Assembly: GCF_905171765.1 (NCBI RefSeq)
Contig: NC_053392.1
Coordinates: forward strand, 108,938,821 to 109,002,820
Length of the DNA: 64,000 nucleotides
Source: Bufo bufo
Taxonomy: Eukaryota > Chordata > Amphibia > Anura > Bufonidae
Direction: 5' to 3'
Part shown: one piece after another, positions 47,340 to 56,538 of the stretch
Numbering within the stretch: position 1 is the first letter of the stretch
Layout: every line of letters begins with the position of its first letter
Made by a program: the position numbers and the translations under genes
Notes under the pieces: generated by a model
Seen by the model: only the letters and a program-made list of their open reading frames with translations
Told to the model about the DNA's origin: nothing
Databases searched by the model: none

Positions 47340-47566
47340 CCACCTCAGCTCACCAGCAGGCCCACAACTCGAATCTTTTACAGGGTCAGCTCACATGCAG
47401 ACCCTCGCATAGAACTTTTTAGAGGGTCAGCTCATCTGCAGGCCATTGAATAAAATGTTTTACAGGGTCGGCTCACCCGCGGGCACTAGCATATAATGTT
47501 TAACAGGGTGAGCTCACCAGCAGGCCCACAACTCGAATCTTTTACAGGGTCAGCTCACCTGCAACT
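47340..47566. repeat. Second short tandem array in the hAT 3' region
   Basis: About five diverged units of agctcaccagcaggcccacaactcgaatcttttacagggtc directly precede the 18S-like segment. Confidence 0.8.
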
Positions 47567-47905
47567 CATGCTGCCTTGCTTTGAAGTAGTAGCCGTAGCT
47601 GTTTATCAGGCTCCTTCTCCGAAATCGAACAATGATTCCCCGATACCAGTGGTCACTATGTTAGGCGCATAAAAGAACATCGAAACTTGATAGGGAGGAT
47701 ATCCAAATGGATTGTGGACGTCATGAGGACGTGTGATCAGGCAGAAGTTATCTAGAGTCAATAAAGCGGCACCAAGGCCTCTCCTGTCTAACGTTTCCTC
47801 ATCCAAAATAGAGCAGTGAAATTCCCTGTAATTTTTTATTACTCATTCCAATAACAGGGCATCTTAAGAGTCCTGTATTTTTTTTATCGTCACTTCCTCC
47901 TTTTA
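47567..47905 (-). pseudogene. 18S rRNA-derived fragments, out of order
   Basis: Segment 1 (about 47567-47790) reads like the complement of an internal 5'-domain part of 18S rRNA: gtagccg, tcaggctccttctccgaaatcgaac, gattccccg, cagtggtcactatgttaggc, atcgaaacttgatagg, gttatctagagtca. Segment 2 (about 47842-47904) has actcattccaataacagggc, agagtcctgtatt, tcgtcacttcctcc, also complementary 18S. In real 18S these would appear in the opposite order on this strand. Divergence is high, so the copy is old and non-functional. The open frame through it is not a protein gene. Confidence 0.75.
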
Positions 47906-48377
47906 GATGGTCAGATCAGCAGGCCCTTGCTCTAATTGTTTTTGAGGTTCACCAGCAGGTCAATCATAATTTCTTAAGGGTGTGTATGATGCCCTCCTTT
48001 ATGTGTAACAAAGGGTGTTTTGGAGTGCCGATTCCTTGTAATTTTTGGCAGCCCTTTCCTTTTTTGGGGGGTTTTGTGCGTATTTTTGTCAGTCTGTAAA
48101 AGTGGCATGTAATTTGGACAACATGGTTCCCAGCAGTGACCTGGGAGTCCAAGATGCATCCAGACATCGTCCCCATGGTGTTCCTGATCCATTTCGGTGG
48201 TGTTTCTGTCACTTTCTGACCTTTTCCAATGGACCACGCACCCTTCCCTATTCAGAGCAGGGGGTGCCTGGTTGTCTCCTATTGACTTCCATTATACTCG
48301 AGGGCTCGGTCGAGCACACAAATATAGCAATGTGTTTGGGCAAAACACCGGAATACTTTGCTGCTCGATCATCTCTA

Positions 48378-48652
48378 GATATTCACTCTGGTTACTGATC
48401 GACTTATGGGTCTGAACATCAGACAAGGTATTAGGATTATTTCTCTATGTGATTTAGAATTTTATTAATAAAGTATTCTCTACAATGCTGTGCTACTATT
48501 CTTTATTTATTTGGATGTTTGTTAGAAGACCTTTTATGGTGTCCCATTTAGTGACCATCACTAAGATTTGACCAAAATCCCCAAGACCACTCTGTTTTCA
48601 AATGAAATAAGTGTTAACTGTCTGTTGCTTGCTAATGGCTGAGGTTTATAGA
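48378..48652. other. Unassigned DNA right of the hAT end
   Basis: Nothing recognisable. Confidence 0.4.
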
Positions 48653-49062
48653 TGACCTGTCGCCAAATAATGCAATGCGATCGGATAGCCCCATGTTACA
48701 GAGAAGGAAGCTGAAGCAGAGCAGATTGATAGGTATTTTTGGGGGAAAAGATTCAGTAAAACCAGTAATTTATATATTTATATCTTTGCATTTATTACTT
48801 CCTGTGGACAGCTATCAGTACAGGAGGGAGGGGTTATCAGTGATTGACAGCACTGTGTGTATAAGTGTCCATACAGAGATAGTTGTTAGTCACTGATAAC
48901 CCCTCCCCCTGTACCGATACCTGTTCACAGGGCTGCAGATATAAATGTAAAAATTACAAGTTTTACTAAATCTTGTCTAACAAAACTATATCTCAGCCTG
49001 CTGTGCTTGTCTTCATCTGTAAGATGCAGCCTGCATATTGCATAGCATTGTTTGGTGACAGG
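48653..49062. mobile_element. Foldback MITE
   Basis: gacctgtcgccaaataatgcaatgcgatc at the left corresponds inverted to gcatagcattgtttggtgacaggc at the right. The inner arms (ggagggaggggttatcagtgattgac and gtcactgataacccctccccctg) continue the hairpin. There is no coding frame. Confidence 0.75.
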
Positions 49063-49819
49063 CTCTTTTTAACCCCTTCATAACGTATCAATCTTCCTTT
49101 TTTGCCATTTTGTTTTTTGCTTCCTGCCTTCCCAGAGCCATAACTTTTTCTTTTTTGCATTCATATACAGTATCTGTATGAGGACTTGTTTTTGAGTGGA
49201 ACAAGTTATATTTTCTAATAGAACCACAGTTTTATGTTTTTTAGTTTTTTTTTATAGAATTCATTATGCTGCCTTTTGCTTTTCATTCTCCAGGTCAGTA
49301 CAATTATGGTGATACCATATTTGTATAGTTGTCTTTTTTTTTTGTTTTAATTCTGAAAAAAAAAACTTTTTTTTTTTCATCATCATATACTGACCCCCCA
49401 TAAATTTTTATAGTATTTATAGCTTACGCAGCTATGTGAGGGTGATCTGTGCGGGACAATCTGAACTTTTTAATGATACTATTTTGAAGTGTGTATGGAT
49501 TTTCATTCAATTGTTCTTGGGAGGTGAAATAATGAAAAAGAGGTGAATCAGCTGTTTTTTTCTGTCATACCATTCATATGAGATTTTTTAAAAATATTTT
49601 AATAGTACAGGTGTTTTCACACAACGATGCCCATAAAGTTTATTTTTTATTTATTTAGCTTATTGCATGTTGGAGCCCCAAGTGAATCCCGACATGCATC
49701 ATTAGATTACAATTTGTATAGCGTAATGGAATATTATCCATTACCCTATACAAAGATCACTATATTCCAATTCAATGCCTCCACCCGCTAGCCTGAATTG
49801 GAATATACAAATAATGAGC

Positions 49820-50402
49820 TGTGAGGCAGTGACAGGCCTCACGGCTGCTAGGGGAGAGATATGGCAGGAGTTTCCATTTCTTCGCTGTCAATCAGCAGGT
49901 CAGAGGCCGCACCAGGTGGAACAATCAGTCTGGGATAAGAGCCCAGTCCTGACTGTTAGGAGGAGGAAGAGTCTGTGTGCAGCAGAGGCCTGGGAAGGCT
50001 CTGTACAAGTGGGCTCAGCCGAGCTGGCTGAGGGGCCACGGGGCTAGGTGTCAGCCTGAACATTGGGGGACTCCGCGAGGTCTTGGAATCGACGGTCGCT
50101 AGGCCAGAGTCAGGAGGACTTCTGGGCCACAATCCCCCAAAAGGTACTGGACTTTGTTACAGCCTGGAAGTGCTGGATTGTTGGGCTGGGAAAAGCCGAT
50201 GTTCTTCCCGTGTGTGAACGGGGCTTTCAGTGAGGTAGGGAGTCCTCATGTTTAGTTAGAGCCCAGCCGGGCAGGTGTTTTATTTGTATTGGTTGTTTTC
50301 ATTTTGCTGAGGTGCCAAATAAAAGCAATGTTTGGCCCCTAACCCTGTGGTCGATGAAGATCATTGTGAGAATGACCCCCGAATAAGAGGCGATCCCTTA
50401 CA
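49820..50402 (+). repeat. 5' LTR (583 bp)
   Basis: It starts TG and ends CA. Near its 3' part it has a stretch of about 38 bases (ttgttttcattttgctgaggtgccaaataaaagcaatg, with an AATAAA signal) that the 3' LTR lacks. Otherwise only a few substitutions separate the LTRs. Confidence 0.9.
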
Positions 50403-50421
50403 ATTGGTGTCGGATGCGGGC
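50403..50421 (+). promoter_or_regulatory. Primer-binding-type site
   Basis: ATTGGTGTCGGATGCGGGC lies directly after the 5' LTR, the usual place and TGG start for a tRNA primer-binding site. The tRNA was not identified. Confidence 0.6.
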
Positions 50422-50655
50422 AAGTTGTCCATGAGAGTTGCTAGGGGCAACGACGAGACAGCAAGTGCTGCTGACAGCTGTTTTGCAGTGTGTGGAGTTA
50501 AAGGGCCGGAAGCCTGTTTGTTCGGTGGAGCAGGTGCTGCTCGTGCTATTGTGGACTATTTTTGCTGTGGTGCAGAGATTTAAAGGGCCAGAAGCCCAGA
50601 GGAGAGACTGACTAAAAAAATTAAAAAATAAAACAATATTTTTTTTGTTGTCACT

Positions 50656-51372
50656 ATGAGGTCTGTGCAGACCCACCTGCAGCAGGACTATGCAATGGAT
50701 GATTGTGAGGTCAGAAGATCTGATACAGAAATATCCTGCGAGTTGGTGATTGGGGGAATCCCGCTGTGGGTCACTTTAGATTCCCGCCAACGCGTGTCCT
50801 GGGTTAAGCCCAAAGTACTGGACTTTCTAAACAGTAGGCCAGAGACAGATGTCACCGTGTCTCTGACCTTTATCACGGACTATGGCCCTGTGCAATGGGA
50901 GCTCTTAAAATGTGAGACCCTGGAAGTGGAGTTTGTGCTTGGCAAAGACTTTCCGTTCTTCTGGCAGCTATGGCGCAGAAAAAAGGCTTTGAGTTGTGCG
51001 GCTGGAGTTCCAGAGGAAAATATGTGTGCCGTTGCCAAGGGCAACCGTCGGGAAGAAAAGGAAGTGGAGAGCGGTGCGGCTCTCAGGAGATCCTATGTTT
51101 CCTGCATGTGTGCGCAAAGTCCTAAAGAGTGCGGCTGGAGTTACCGTCCAGGAAAAGTTGGGACTCCAGGCCATGCTGTTTCCGGTGGCAACGTTTGCAG
51201 TAAGGAGTCTGCGGGTGTTCGGAATACCAGGAACCAAGAGAAGGATGGTGATCTTGGTAGAGATGTTCTGGGAATATCGTCGTCTCCCGAATCCACGACG
51301 TCAGGCGGTAAGACTGTTCCTGTTAATAGTTGTGTGGCAGATCCAGTGACCGTGAGCCGGCCGCAGTGGTAA
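50656..51372 (+). CDS. Retropepsin-like N-terminal frame of the LTR element
   Basis: The 238-codon frame starts at ATG 50656. Residues of about 25-110 resemble a retroviral-type aspartic protease: ELVIGGIPLWVTLDSRQRVS at the active-site position (LDS in place of LDTG/LDSG, so the glycine is lost) and EFVLGKDFPFFWQLW, close to the ILGRDFP-type C-terminal motif. The rest is low-complexity and unrecognised. If this is protease, it is probably inactive. It may be what remains of the parental pol. Confidence 0.5.
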   Translation: MRSVQTHLQQDYAMDDCEVRRSDTEISCELVIGGIPLWVTLDSRQRVSWVKPKVLDFLNSRPETDVTVSLTFITDYGPVQWELLKCETLEVEFVLGKDFPFFWQLWRRKKALSCAAGVPEENMCAVAKGNRREEKEVESGAALRRSYVSCMCAQSPKECGWSYRPGKVGTPGHAVSGGNVCSKESAGVRNTRNQEKDGDLGRDVLGISSSPESTTSGGKTVPVNSCVADPVTVSRPQW

Positions 51373-51598
51373 CCGGCTCGGTCAGTGACAAAAAAATCAC
51401 TGAGGCGAAAAACCGTCTCGGAAGTGTATGACATTGGGAAAAACAGTGTCTGAACTGGCGGGTAAGCCTGTTCCGGTTACTCCCTCGCAGGAACCTGCAG
51501 GGGAAAAGGTTTCTGGGTCGCCCAAAGAGCCTGTGATTAAAGCTAGATTTGGGGTGGTGAAAGTCAGAGATCCCATGCTAGCCTAGGTAAGAGGTAGC

Positions 51599-53287
51599 AT
51601 GATGGCCGCCCCAGAGACTGATAGAGTGTTACATGTTCGGGACAATTATGCGGATAAAACGGACTATCAGGTGGTTCTCACTGATGGAGAGTCTCCGGTG
51701 AGAACTGGGACTTGTGAACCTGATGTTACCAATACGCTCATACATGAGGGAATGGTGGGCCGTAATTTCCCCTTATGCTTGGAGGTTTTAAGTAATGGAG
51801 ACACTTCTGCAGAGAGTGACAAAACTCCTGCAGAACCTGTACCTGTCCCATTAAATGATAATGTGAAGGAGCTGCACATTAAAAACAAGGGTGCAGATAA
51901 GGTGCAAAGTGATGGTACCATGTTTGCCGAAATACATAATGGAAATGTGATGTCATGTGAAATATGTGATAATAATGACATTCCTTTTCCTTTGCAGGCT
52001 GTGATTGGGGAAAAAGCTCCCCCTGTTGGTAAACATGTGTCTGATATAAAAGTGTTGATAAATATTGAAGAAACACCGCTAGGAGACCCCTTTGTAGACA
52101 ATGTGGCGGAGCTAGAGGGTGTACCACACGTACCAGAGGTGGATGTGCAGTCTCCACAGGTTTCTATGATTAATAAAATGTCCCAGGTGGGGATTGACTC
52201 ATGGGTGCCCCTAGAGGTCAGGGTTAATAATGACACGAGCAGTATAAGTGGCGTATGTGCCGTGACAGTTAGCAACTCTGAGAGTGAGGCTACCATGTCA
52301 AGACCCAGCAAAACTAAAGTGGTTACTAGTAGCGACCAGATGACAGTTATATCTGACGAGACGAGAGTTCAGTCAGGTGATAGCCTAGTGTCTGAAGCTC
52401 ATATCCAGACAATTGTAGATGACCTGACAGGACAGTACAGCTACAAACTTGAAGATGTTTTTGCTCGCTTTGCACAGTCCCTAGATACACTAGAGATGGG
52501 GCTAGCGGTTCTCGCAGAGCAACTGCGGGAATCTCCAGAGGAGTCACAGAAAGAGATGAATGAACTGAAGGAACTAGAGTCACTAATAGAAGCGGAAATT
52601 CTCCAACTTGAAGAGGAACTTGCAGCTTCTGAGCGATCCAGACTTCATGCAGAGCAGGAAAGATTTAAGCTGGCTGATGAGGTTCTAAACAGCGCCTCAG
52701 ACAAATCTGCTCTCTTGGAGGAGAAAAGACATTTGGAAGCCAGGATGGCTCAACTTGATCAAGAGTTGCGTGATCGGATGGTAGACCTGGACCACCAGAA
52801 ACAAATTGTGTCTAAATTGGAGAAGAAACAGAAGATGTTGGACAAGCTCCTGGCTGAAGAGAAAACCACCTCGGCCAGATATGCCGAAGAACGTGACCAA
52901 GCGGAGACTGATGCTCGAGAGAAGGCGACCAAGGACCTCTCCTTGGCCAGAGCTCTTGAAGAAGTACTGGAGGAGCGAGATGAATTTGAGAGGCTGAACA
53001 GGCAAATCAGAGCAGAGATGGAAGATCTCATGAGCTCAAAAGATGATGTCGGGAAGAACGTCTATGAGTTGGAGAAGTCTAAGCATGCTCTCGAGCAGGA
53101 GGTGGAAAATGAGAAACCTAAAGAGGAGAGGCCTCTTAAGGATGTCAAGAGGTCTAAGCCAGAGCCTGTTAGGAGGTGGTCTGGAGATGGTGGCGATGTA
53201 GTACCGCCCGAGGCAGAGAAGATGGAAGGTCTTTCTGCTGAACCGTTAATGGGGCTGATGTGGATGCAGAGGCCAAGAGTCTCATGA
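51599..53287 (+). CDS. Captured non-muscle myosin II tail fused to element sequence (562 codons)
   Basis: Residues 1-320 are unrecognised and acidic. Residues of about 327-390 (52577-52768) match the late coiled-coil rod of non-muscle myosin II heavy chain, best the MYH10 type: [43 protein letters not shown]. Residues of about 395-503 (52781-53107) match an earlier rod part: [63 protein letters not shown]. In the host protein the second segment lies roughly 140 residues upstream of the first, so the order is reversed here. There are no introns and the frame is open across both. The product would be a long coiled coil without a motor domain. The tail end is Pro/Lys-rich. Confidence 0.8.
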   Translation: MMAAPETDRVLHVRDNYADKTDYQVVLTDGESPVRTGTCEPDVTNTLIHEGMVGRNFPLCLEVLSNGDTSAESDKTPAEPVPVPLNDNVKELHIKNKGADKVQSDGTMFAEIHNGNVMSCEICDNNDIPFPLQAVIGEKAPPVGKHVSDIKVLINIEETPLGDPFVDNVAELEGVPHVPEVDVQSPQVSMINKMSQVGIDSWVPLEVRVNNDTSSISGVCAVTVSNSESEATMSRPSKTKVVTSSDQMTVISDETRVQSGDSLVSEAHIQTIVDDLTGQYSYKLEDVFARFAQSLDTLEMGLAVLAEQLRESPEESQKEMNELKELESLIEAEILQLEEELAASERSRLHAEQERFKLADEVLNSASDKSALLEEKRHLEARMAQLDQELRDRMVDLDHQKQIVSKLEKKQKMLDKLLAEEKTTSARYAEERDQAETDAREKATKDLSLARALEEVLEERDEFERLNRQIRAEMEDLMSSKDDVGKNVYELEKSKHALEQEVENEKPKEERPLKDVKRSKPEPVRRWSGDGGDVVPPEAEKMEGLSAEPLMGLMWMQRPRVS

Positions 53288-53381
53288 CAGTGTGTAACCA
53301 GGACCAGGTCGCAAAAGACGTCCCTCCGCCTACAAGGCCTTCCAAGTAGCCAGCAGCCTGCTGGGGAAGAAATATGAGGAG

Positions 53382-54146
53382 ATGGACGACGAGTATGCAG
53401 ATCCTGTCTACTACTGTGGGCTGGCTCTGCCGAATTCCTCCCAAAAGGAGAATAGTGTCCTGGGTGAGCCTCTGGAGAAAGAGGAGAAGGACTTAAAAGG
53501 GCAAGTATATGATGCCGGGTCCAAGGAAACAAAGGCTGAAGAAGTTAAGGCTGAGGTGTTGGGTTACGTGAAGTCCTCAGGTGCTGCAGAGACCGAAGGA
53601 GTGGCTACTGATGTGGAAAAAGTCACTAAAGAAGCAGAGGTCTCTGAAACTGCTGCCAAAGTGGGGGAAACCACAGCTGGAAAGATGGAAGATGTGTACC
53701 GGAGGCACTTTAAAAAAGCATGCGGGGAAAAGCCTGCTCTGCTGAAGGAGAAAGGGTCGAGACACAACTATGAACTTGAACCGTTGAGTCAAGAGTTGCA
53801 GCAGTCCAAGAAAAGACATGAGGAGCATGTACAGAAGCCCGAGAATCAAAAAAGAGAGCTTGCCGATCATATAAAAACATCATCTGAGAGAAGGGTGCGA
53901 AGGCGTAACATCCTCGCTCGTGAAAGAGAGTACTTGCTCATGAGATGGGGAAGAAAGTCCCATAGATATGATCTCCTCCATAATAAACTTGTGTTTGTGA
54001 CAAACCAAGCGCTGTTGTTCTGGGTCTGGCAGACTAAAGGGAAGACTGTAGGCCAGGTAGATGCCCTTTCACAAGCATCTGGGTTTAGTGCTAGTGTTCA
54101 CCCCTACGGGCTTGAACAAAGGGGGGGGGGATATGTGAGGCAGTGA
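53382..54146 (+). CDS. Charged coiled-coil frame of the LTR element, source unknown
   Basis: 254 codons from ATG 53382, with an upstream in-frame TAG near 53347. The middle is Lys/Glu/Ala-rich (KETKAEEVKAEVLGYVKSS, DVEKVTKEAEVSETAAKV), then a helix-prone basic part (LSQELQQSKKRHEEHV, NQKRELADHIK, RRVRRRNILAREREYL). The last residues (VDALSQASGF, GLEQRGGGYV) recall the ADALSR-type end of Gypsy pol, suggesting the stub of parental pol at the 3' edge. It may be further captured host sequence, but the donor was not recognised. It ends inside the 3' LTR. Confidence 0.5.
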   Translation: MDDEYADPVYYCGLALPNSSQKENSVLGEPLEKEEKDLKGQVYDAGSKETKAEEVKAEVLGYVKSSGAAETEGVATDVEKVTKEAEVSETAAKVGETTAGKMEDVYRRHFKKACGEKPALLKEKGSRHNYELEPLSQELQQSKKRHEEHVQKPENQKRELADHIKTSSERRVRRRNILAREREYLLMRWGRKSHRYDLLHNKLVFVTNQALLFWVWQTKGKTVGQVDALSQASGFSASVHPYGLEQRGGGYVRQ

Positions 54147-54678
54147 CAGGCCTTACGGCTGCTAGGGGAGAGATATGGCAGGAGTTTCCATTTCTTCGCT
54201 GTTAATCAGCAGGTCAGAGGCTGCACCAGGTGGAACAATCAGTCTGGGATAAGAGCCCAGTACAGACTATTAGGAGAAGGAAGAGTCTGTGTGCAGCAGA
54301 GGCCTGGGAAGGCTCTGTACAAGTGGGCTCAGCCGAGCTGGCTGAGGGGCCACGGGGCTAGGTGTTAGCCTGAACGTTGAGGGACTCTGCAAGGTCTTGG
54401 AATCGATGGTCGCTAGGCCAGAGTCAGGAGGACTTCTGGGCCACAATCCCCCAAAAGGTACAGGACTTTGTTACAGCCTGGAAGTGCTGGATTGTTAGGC
54501 TGGGAAAAGCCGCATGTTTTTCCCGTGTGTGAACGGGGCTTTCAGTGAGGTAGGGAGTCCTCATGTTTAGTTAAAGCCCAGCTGGGCAGGTGTTTTATTT
54601 GTATTGTTTGGCCACTAACCCTGTGGTCAATGAAGATCATTGTGAGAATGACCCCCGAATAAGAGGCGATCCCTTACA
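54134..54678 (+). repeat. 3' LTR (545 bp)
   Basis: Near-identical to the 5' LTR except for the 38-base deletion that removes its AATAAA. Followed by the GAGC target duplication. Confidence 0.9.
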
Positions 54679-54965
54679 GAGCCTAGAAGCCTAGTGCAAG
54701 CAACACTTTCTCTGATCTCTGCCCGGGGGACATTCCTGCCCAGCAAGCGTGTTTCCAGTTTTTAGGCCTCTCGGATGACGTAATCACATTTGACCACGAC
54801 ATCTGAGGGTTTAAATGTCTGCGATCCGCATTATCGCGGATCGTGGACATTAGCCACGGGTGTCTGCAGTGTGAAACAACTCAGTTGCTATGGTGCTCGC
54901 TCTGCTCTATCTTTAAAGACCCAATATCTGCCATATTATTACAACGGATGTCGGGAAAGGGTTAA

Positions 54966-55542
54966 ATAGCTTTTATATTGCTCTCTGGTCATATATAAAT
55001 ATACATACTGTAGCAGCCAAGACGGTAATCTTATATCTCCATGTAGAACAAGCCTAATTTCTACATCATTATATAATGTATGCTTAGTATTGAGTAAAGT
55101 AAAGAGTATAAAGCTTTTGAATATATTTTAAAATTCATTGTCATATTTTATTACATGTTGTTATGTAAGTTGCTTGCAAGTAATAAATGTGGCACTAGAG
55201 GGCAGCATAGGACTGTGGTATACATTGTAATTCTACAAGACACCTTCAAACCAATTTGAATTAAGTAGGAATAAAGGTAATATACATATTGAACAATGAC
55301 ATTTACCATGACGAGTCAGTAAAATTAGAGCAGTGTTTACCATTGTCTTCATCACTCTACACGGGAAATTTTATCCTGGAAGAAGTGGGTAAAGGGGTTA
55401 GTATATAGTGAGGGTAGGTAGGGAGTTTAGAAGGGTTAAGATAGTAATGACCACGCGACTGGTGGTGCCAGGAGATCTGAGGGTGGTAAATAAACAATAT
55501 GAGGTTAAAAAAGCACCCCCACAAAAAATGTATTCTCTGACC
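54966..55542. other. Unassigned AT-rich DNA
   Basis: No gene, array or terminus was recognised. Confidence 0.4.
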
Positions 55543-55679
55543 TGTTAGAATGGTATATGATGTAAATTATAGAGAAGGTAATCTTCTCTTGTGATCTGTG
55601 AGTTATAACCTTCCTTCTGATCCTTATCTGTGCCATGTGAGCAGCACTCATCTCCAACTGACACAGGACAGGAATAGTG

Positions 55680-55815
55680 TTGCTCAAGCACCAAAGTGCT
55701 TCGGTACTCGAGTAGATCACTTTGCGATGCTCGGGTGCTCTACAGAGCACCTGAGCACAATGGAAGTCAATGGGAGAAACCGAGCATTAAACCAAGCACT
55801 CTGAAGAGGGGAGGG
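55680..55815. repeat. hAT-like terminal fragment
   Basis: gtgttgctcaagcaccaaagtgcttcggtactcgag ... gctctacagagcacctgagc resembles frog hAT ends like that at 48220-48377. It is repeated at about 58724-58859 as part of the tandem duplication. Confidence 0.45.
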
Positions 55816-55871
55816 TGCCGGGTCCCACTGAGGTCTATGTAGAAGATCGCTGTACAGTGAGGGAATCCCCC

Positions 55872-56538
55872 TGTCACGGCTGTATGTGAGCAACTAGAGC
55901 ATACACAGAAAATAGAGCCACTGACCGGACCCAAACTAGGGAGGATAAAGGGTGACCCCTGTCAGACCCTCAAAGCTCTCCCTATGCTGCTAAGCACATA
56001 CCCAGATCCTAATGGTGGAACGAGGCATGCCCGCGTACCTAAGACTGATGACCACTGTAACCCCTACAATAGTGGAAAGGGCACGGCCACCGGTGCCCTG
56101 CTCAGTATATGGAGGGAACCGTGGTCGCCTCGGATCCGGTCAGAAAACAAACAGATACACTACAATGTCTGCACACTTAGCAGAAGGAGCTGCAGCAGCA
56201 GAGAAGACGGATCCAAAGACAGGTGGCAATATCCGGAGTACTTGCTGCAGCAGAACACAGGTCCAGTGAAATGATAGCATACAAGTGAAGATACTCAAGC
56301 AAGAGCTACAACTCAAATGAGAAATGTAATCCACACTCTACAAAGGAGGAGGGGTGATTTAAATGCAGAGAAATCAAACATAGGAGGAACAGCTGGGAGG
56401 AAGGAAACAGAAATTAATGACCTCATCCCAGGGGCGGAGAAACAGAGCAGTGAGAACTCCTCCAAGCTCTGGTAGTGACATCATCACAGGGGTGGAGAAA
56501 CAGAGCTGTGAGAACGTCTCAAAGCTCTGGTAGTGACA
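55872..56538 (-). repeat. 3' LTR of the first Gypsy chromovirus
   Basis: On the plus strand it begins tgtcacggctgtatg and ends ggtagtgaca. On the reverse strand it is preceded by the polypurine tract AGAGGGGGGTAC. Length 667 bp. Confidence 0.85.

Larger units (their letters stand above)
40523..48377 (+). mobile_element. Large hAT element, 5' truncated, with a nested hAT
   Basis: It starts inside or just before the transposase (no BED zinc finger or 5' terminus is seen) and ends at ctcgatcatctcta near 48377, a typical TAGAGATGA-type hAT end. Components are transposase part 1 (to 42272), a nested hAT (42273-45631), transposase end (45632-45735), two tandem arrays, 18S rRNA-like pieces and the 3' terminus. 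A small repeat-like insert at about 46895-47038 interrupts the 3' region. Confidence 0.7.
49820..54678 (+). mobile_element. Complete non-autonomous LTR retrotransposon carrying captured myosin-tail sequence
   Basis: LTRs at 49820-50402 and 54134-54678 share start (TGTGAGGCAGTGACAGGCC) and end (CGATCCCTTACA). A 4-bp duplication GAGC flanks the element (49816-49819 and 54679-54682). A primer-binding-type site ATTGGTGTCGGATGCGGGC follows the 5' LTR, and a polypurine tract (AAAGGGGGGGGGGAT) precedes the 3' LTR. The 3.7-kb interior has three long open frames but no reverse transcriptase, RNase H or integrase core, so movement must have depended on proteins from another element. Confidence 0.9.
49069..54965. 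mobile_element. piggyBac-type element that received an LTR retrotransposon
   Basis: TTAA at 49069-49072 (followed by CCCCTTCATAACG) and at 54962-54965 (preceded by gtcgggaaagg) look like the two ends of one TTAA element of about 1 kb. The LTR element at 49820-54678, with its own 4-bp duplication, sits between. No transposase is seen. Confidence 0.55.

Noticed and set aside
47606..47806. 66-codon reverse-strand frame starting MDEETLDRRG
   Set aside because: It lies in sequence that matches 18S rRNA, so it is not a protein gene.
51667..53031. Several long reverse-strand frames across the myosin-carrying frame
   Set aside because: They are antisense shadows of a codon-biased coiled-coil gene. 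They have no domains.
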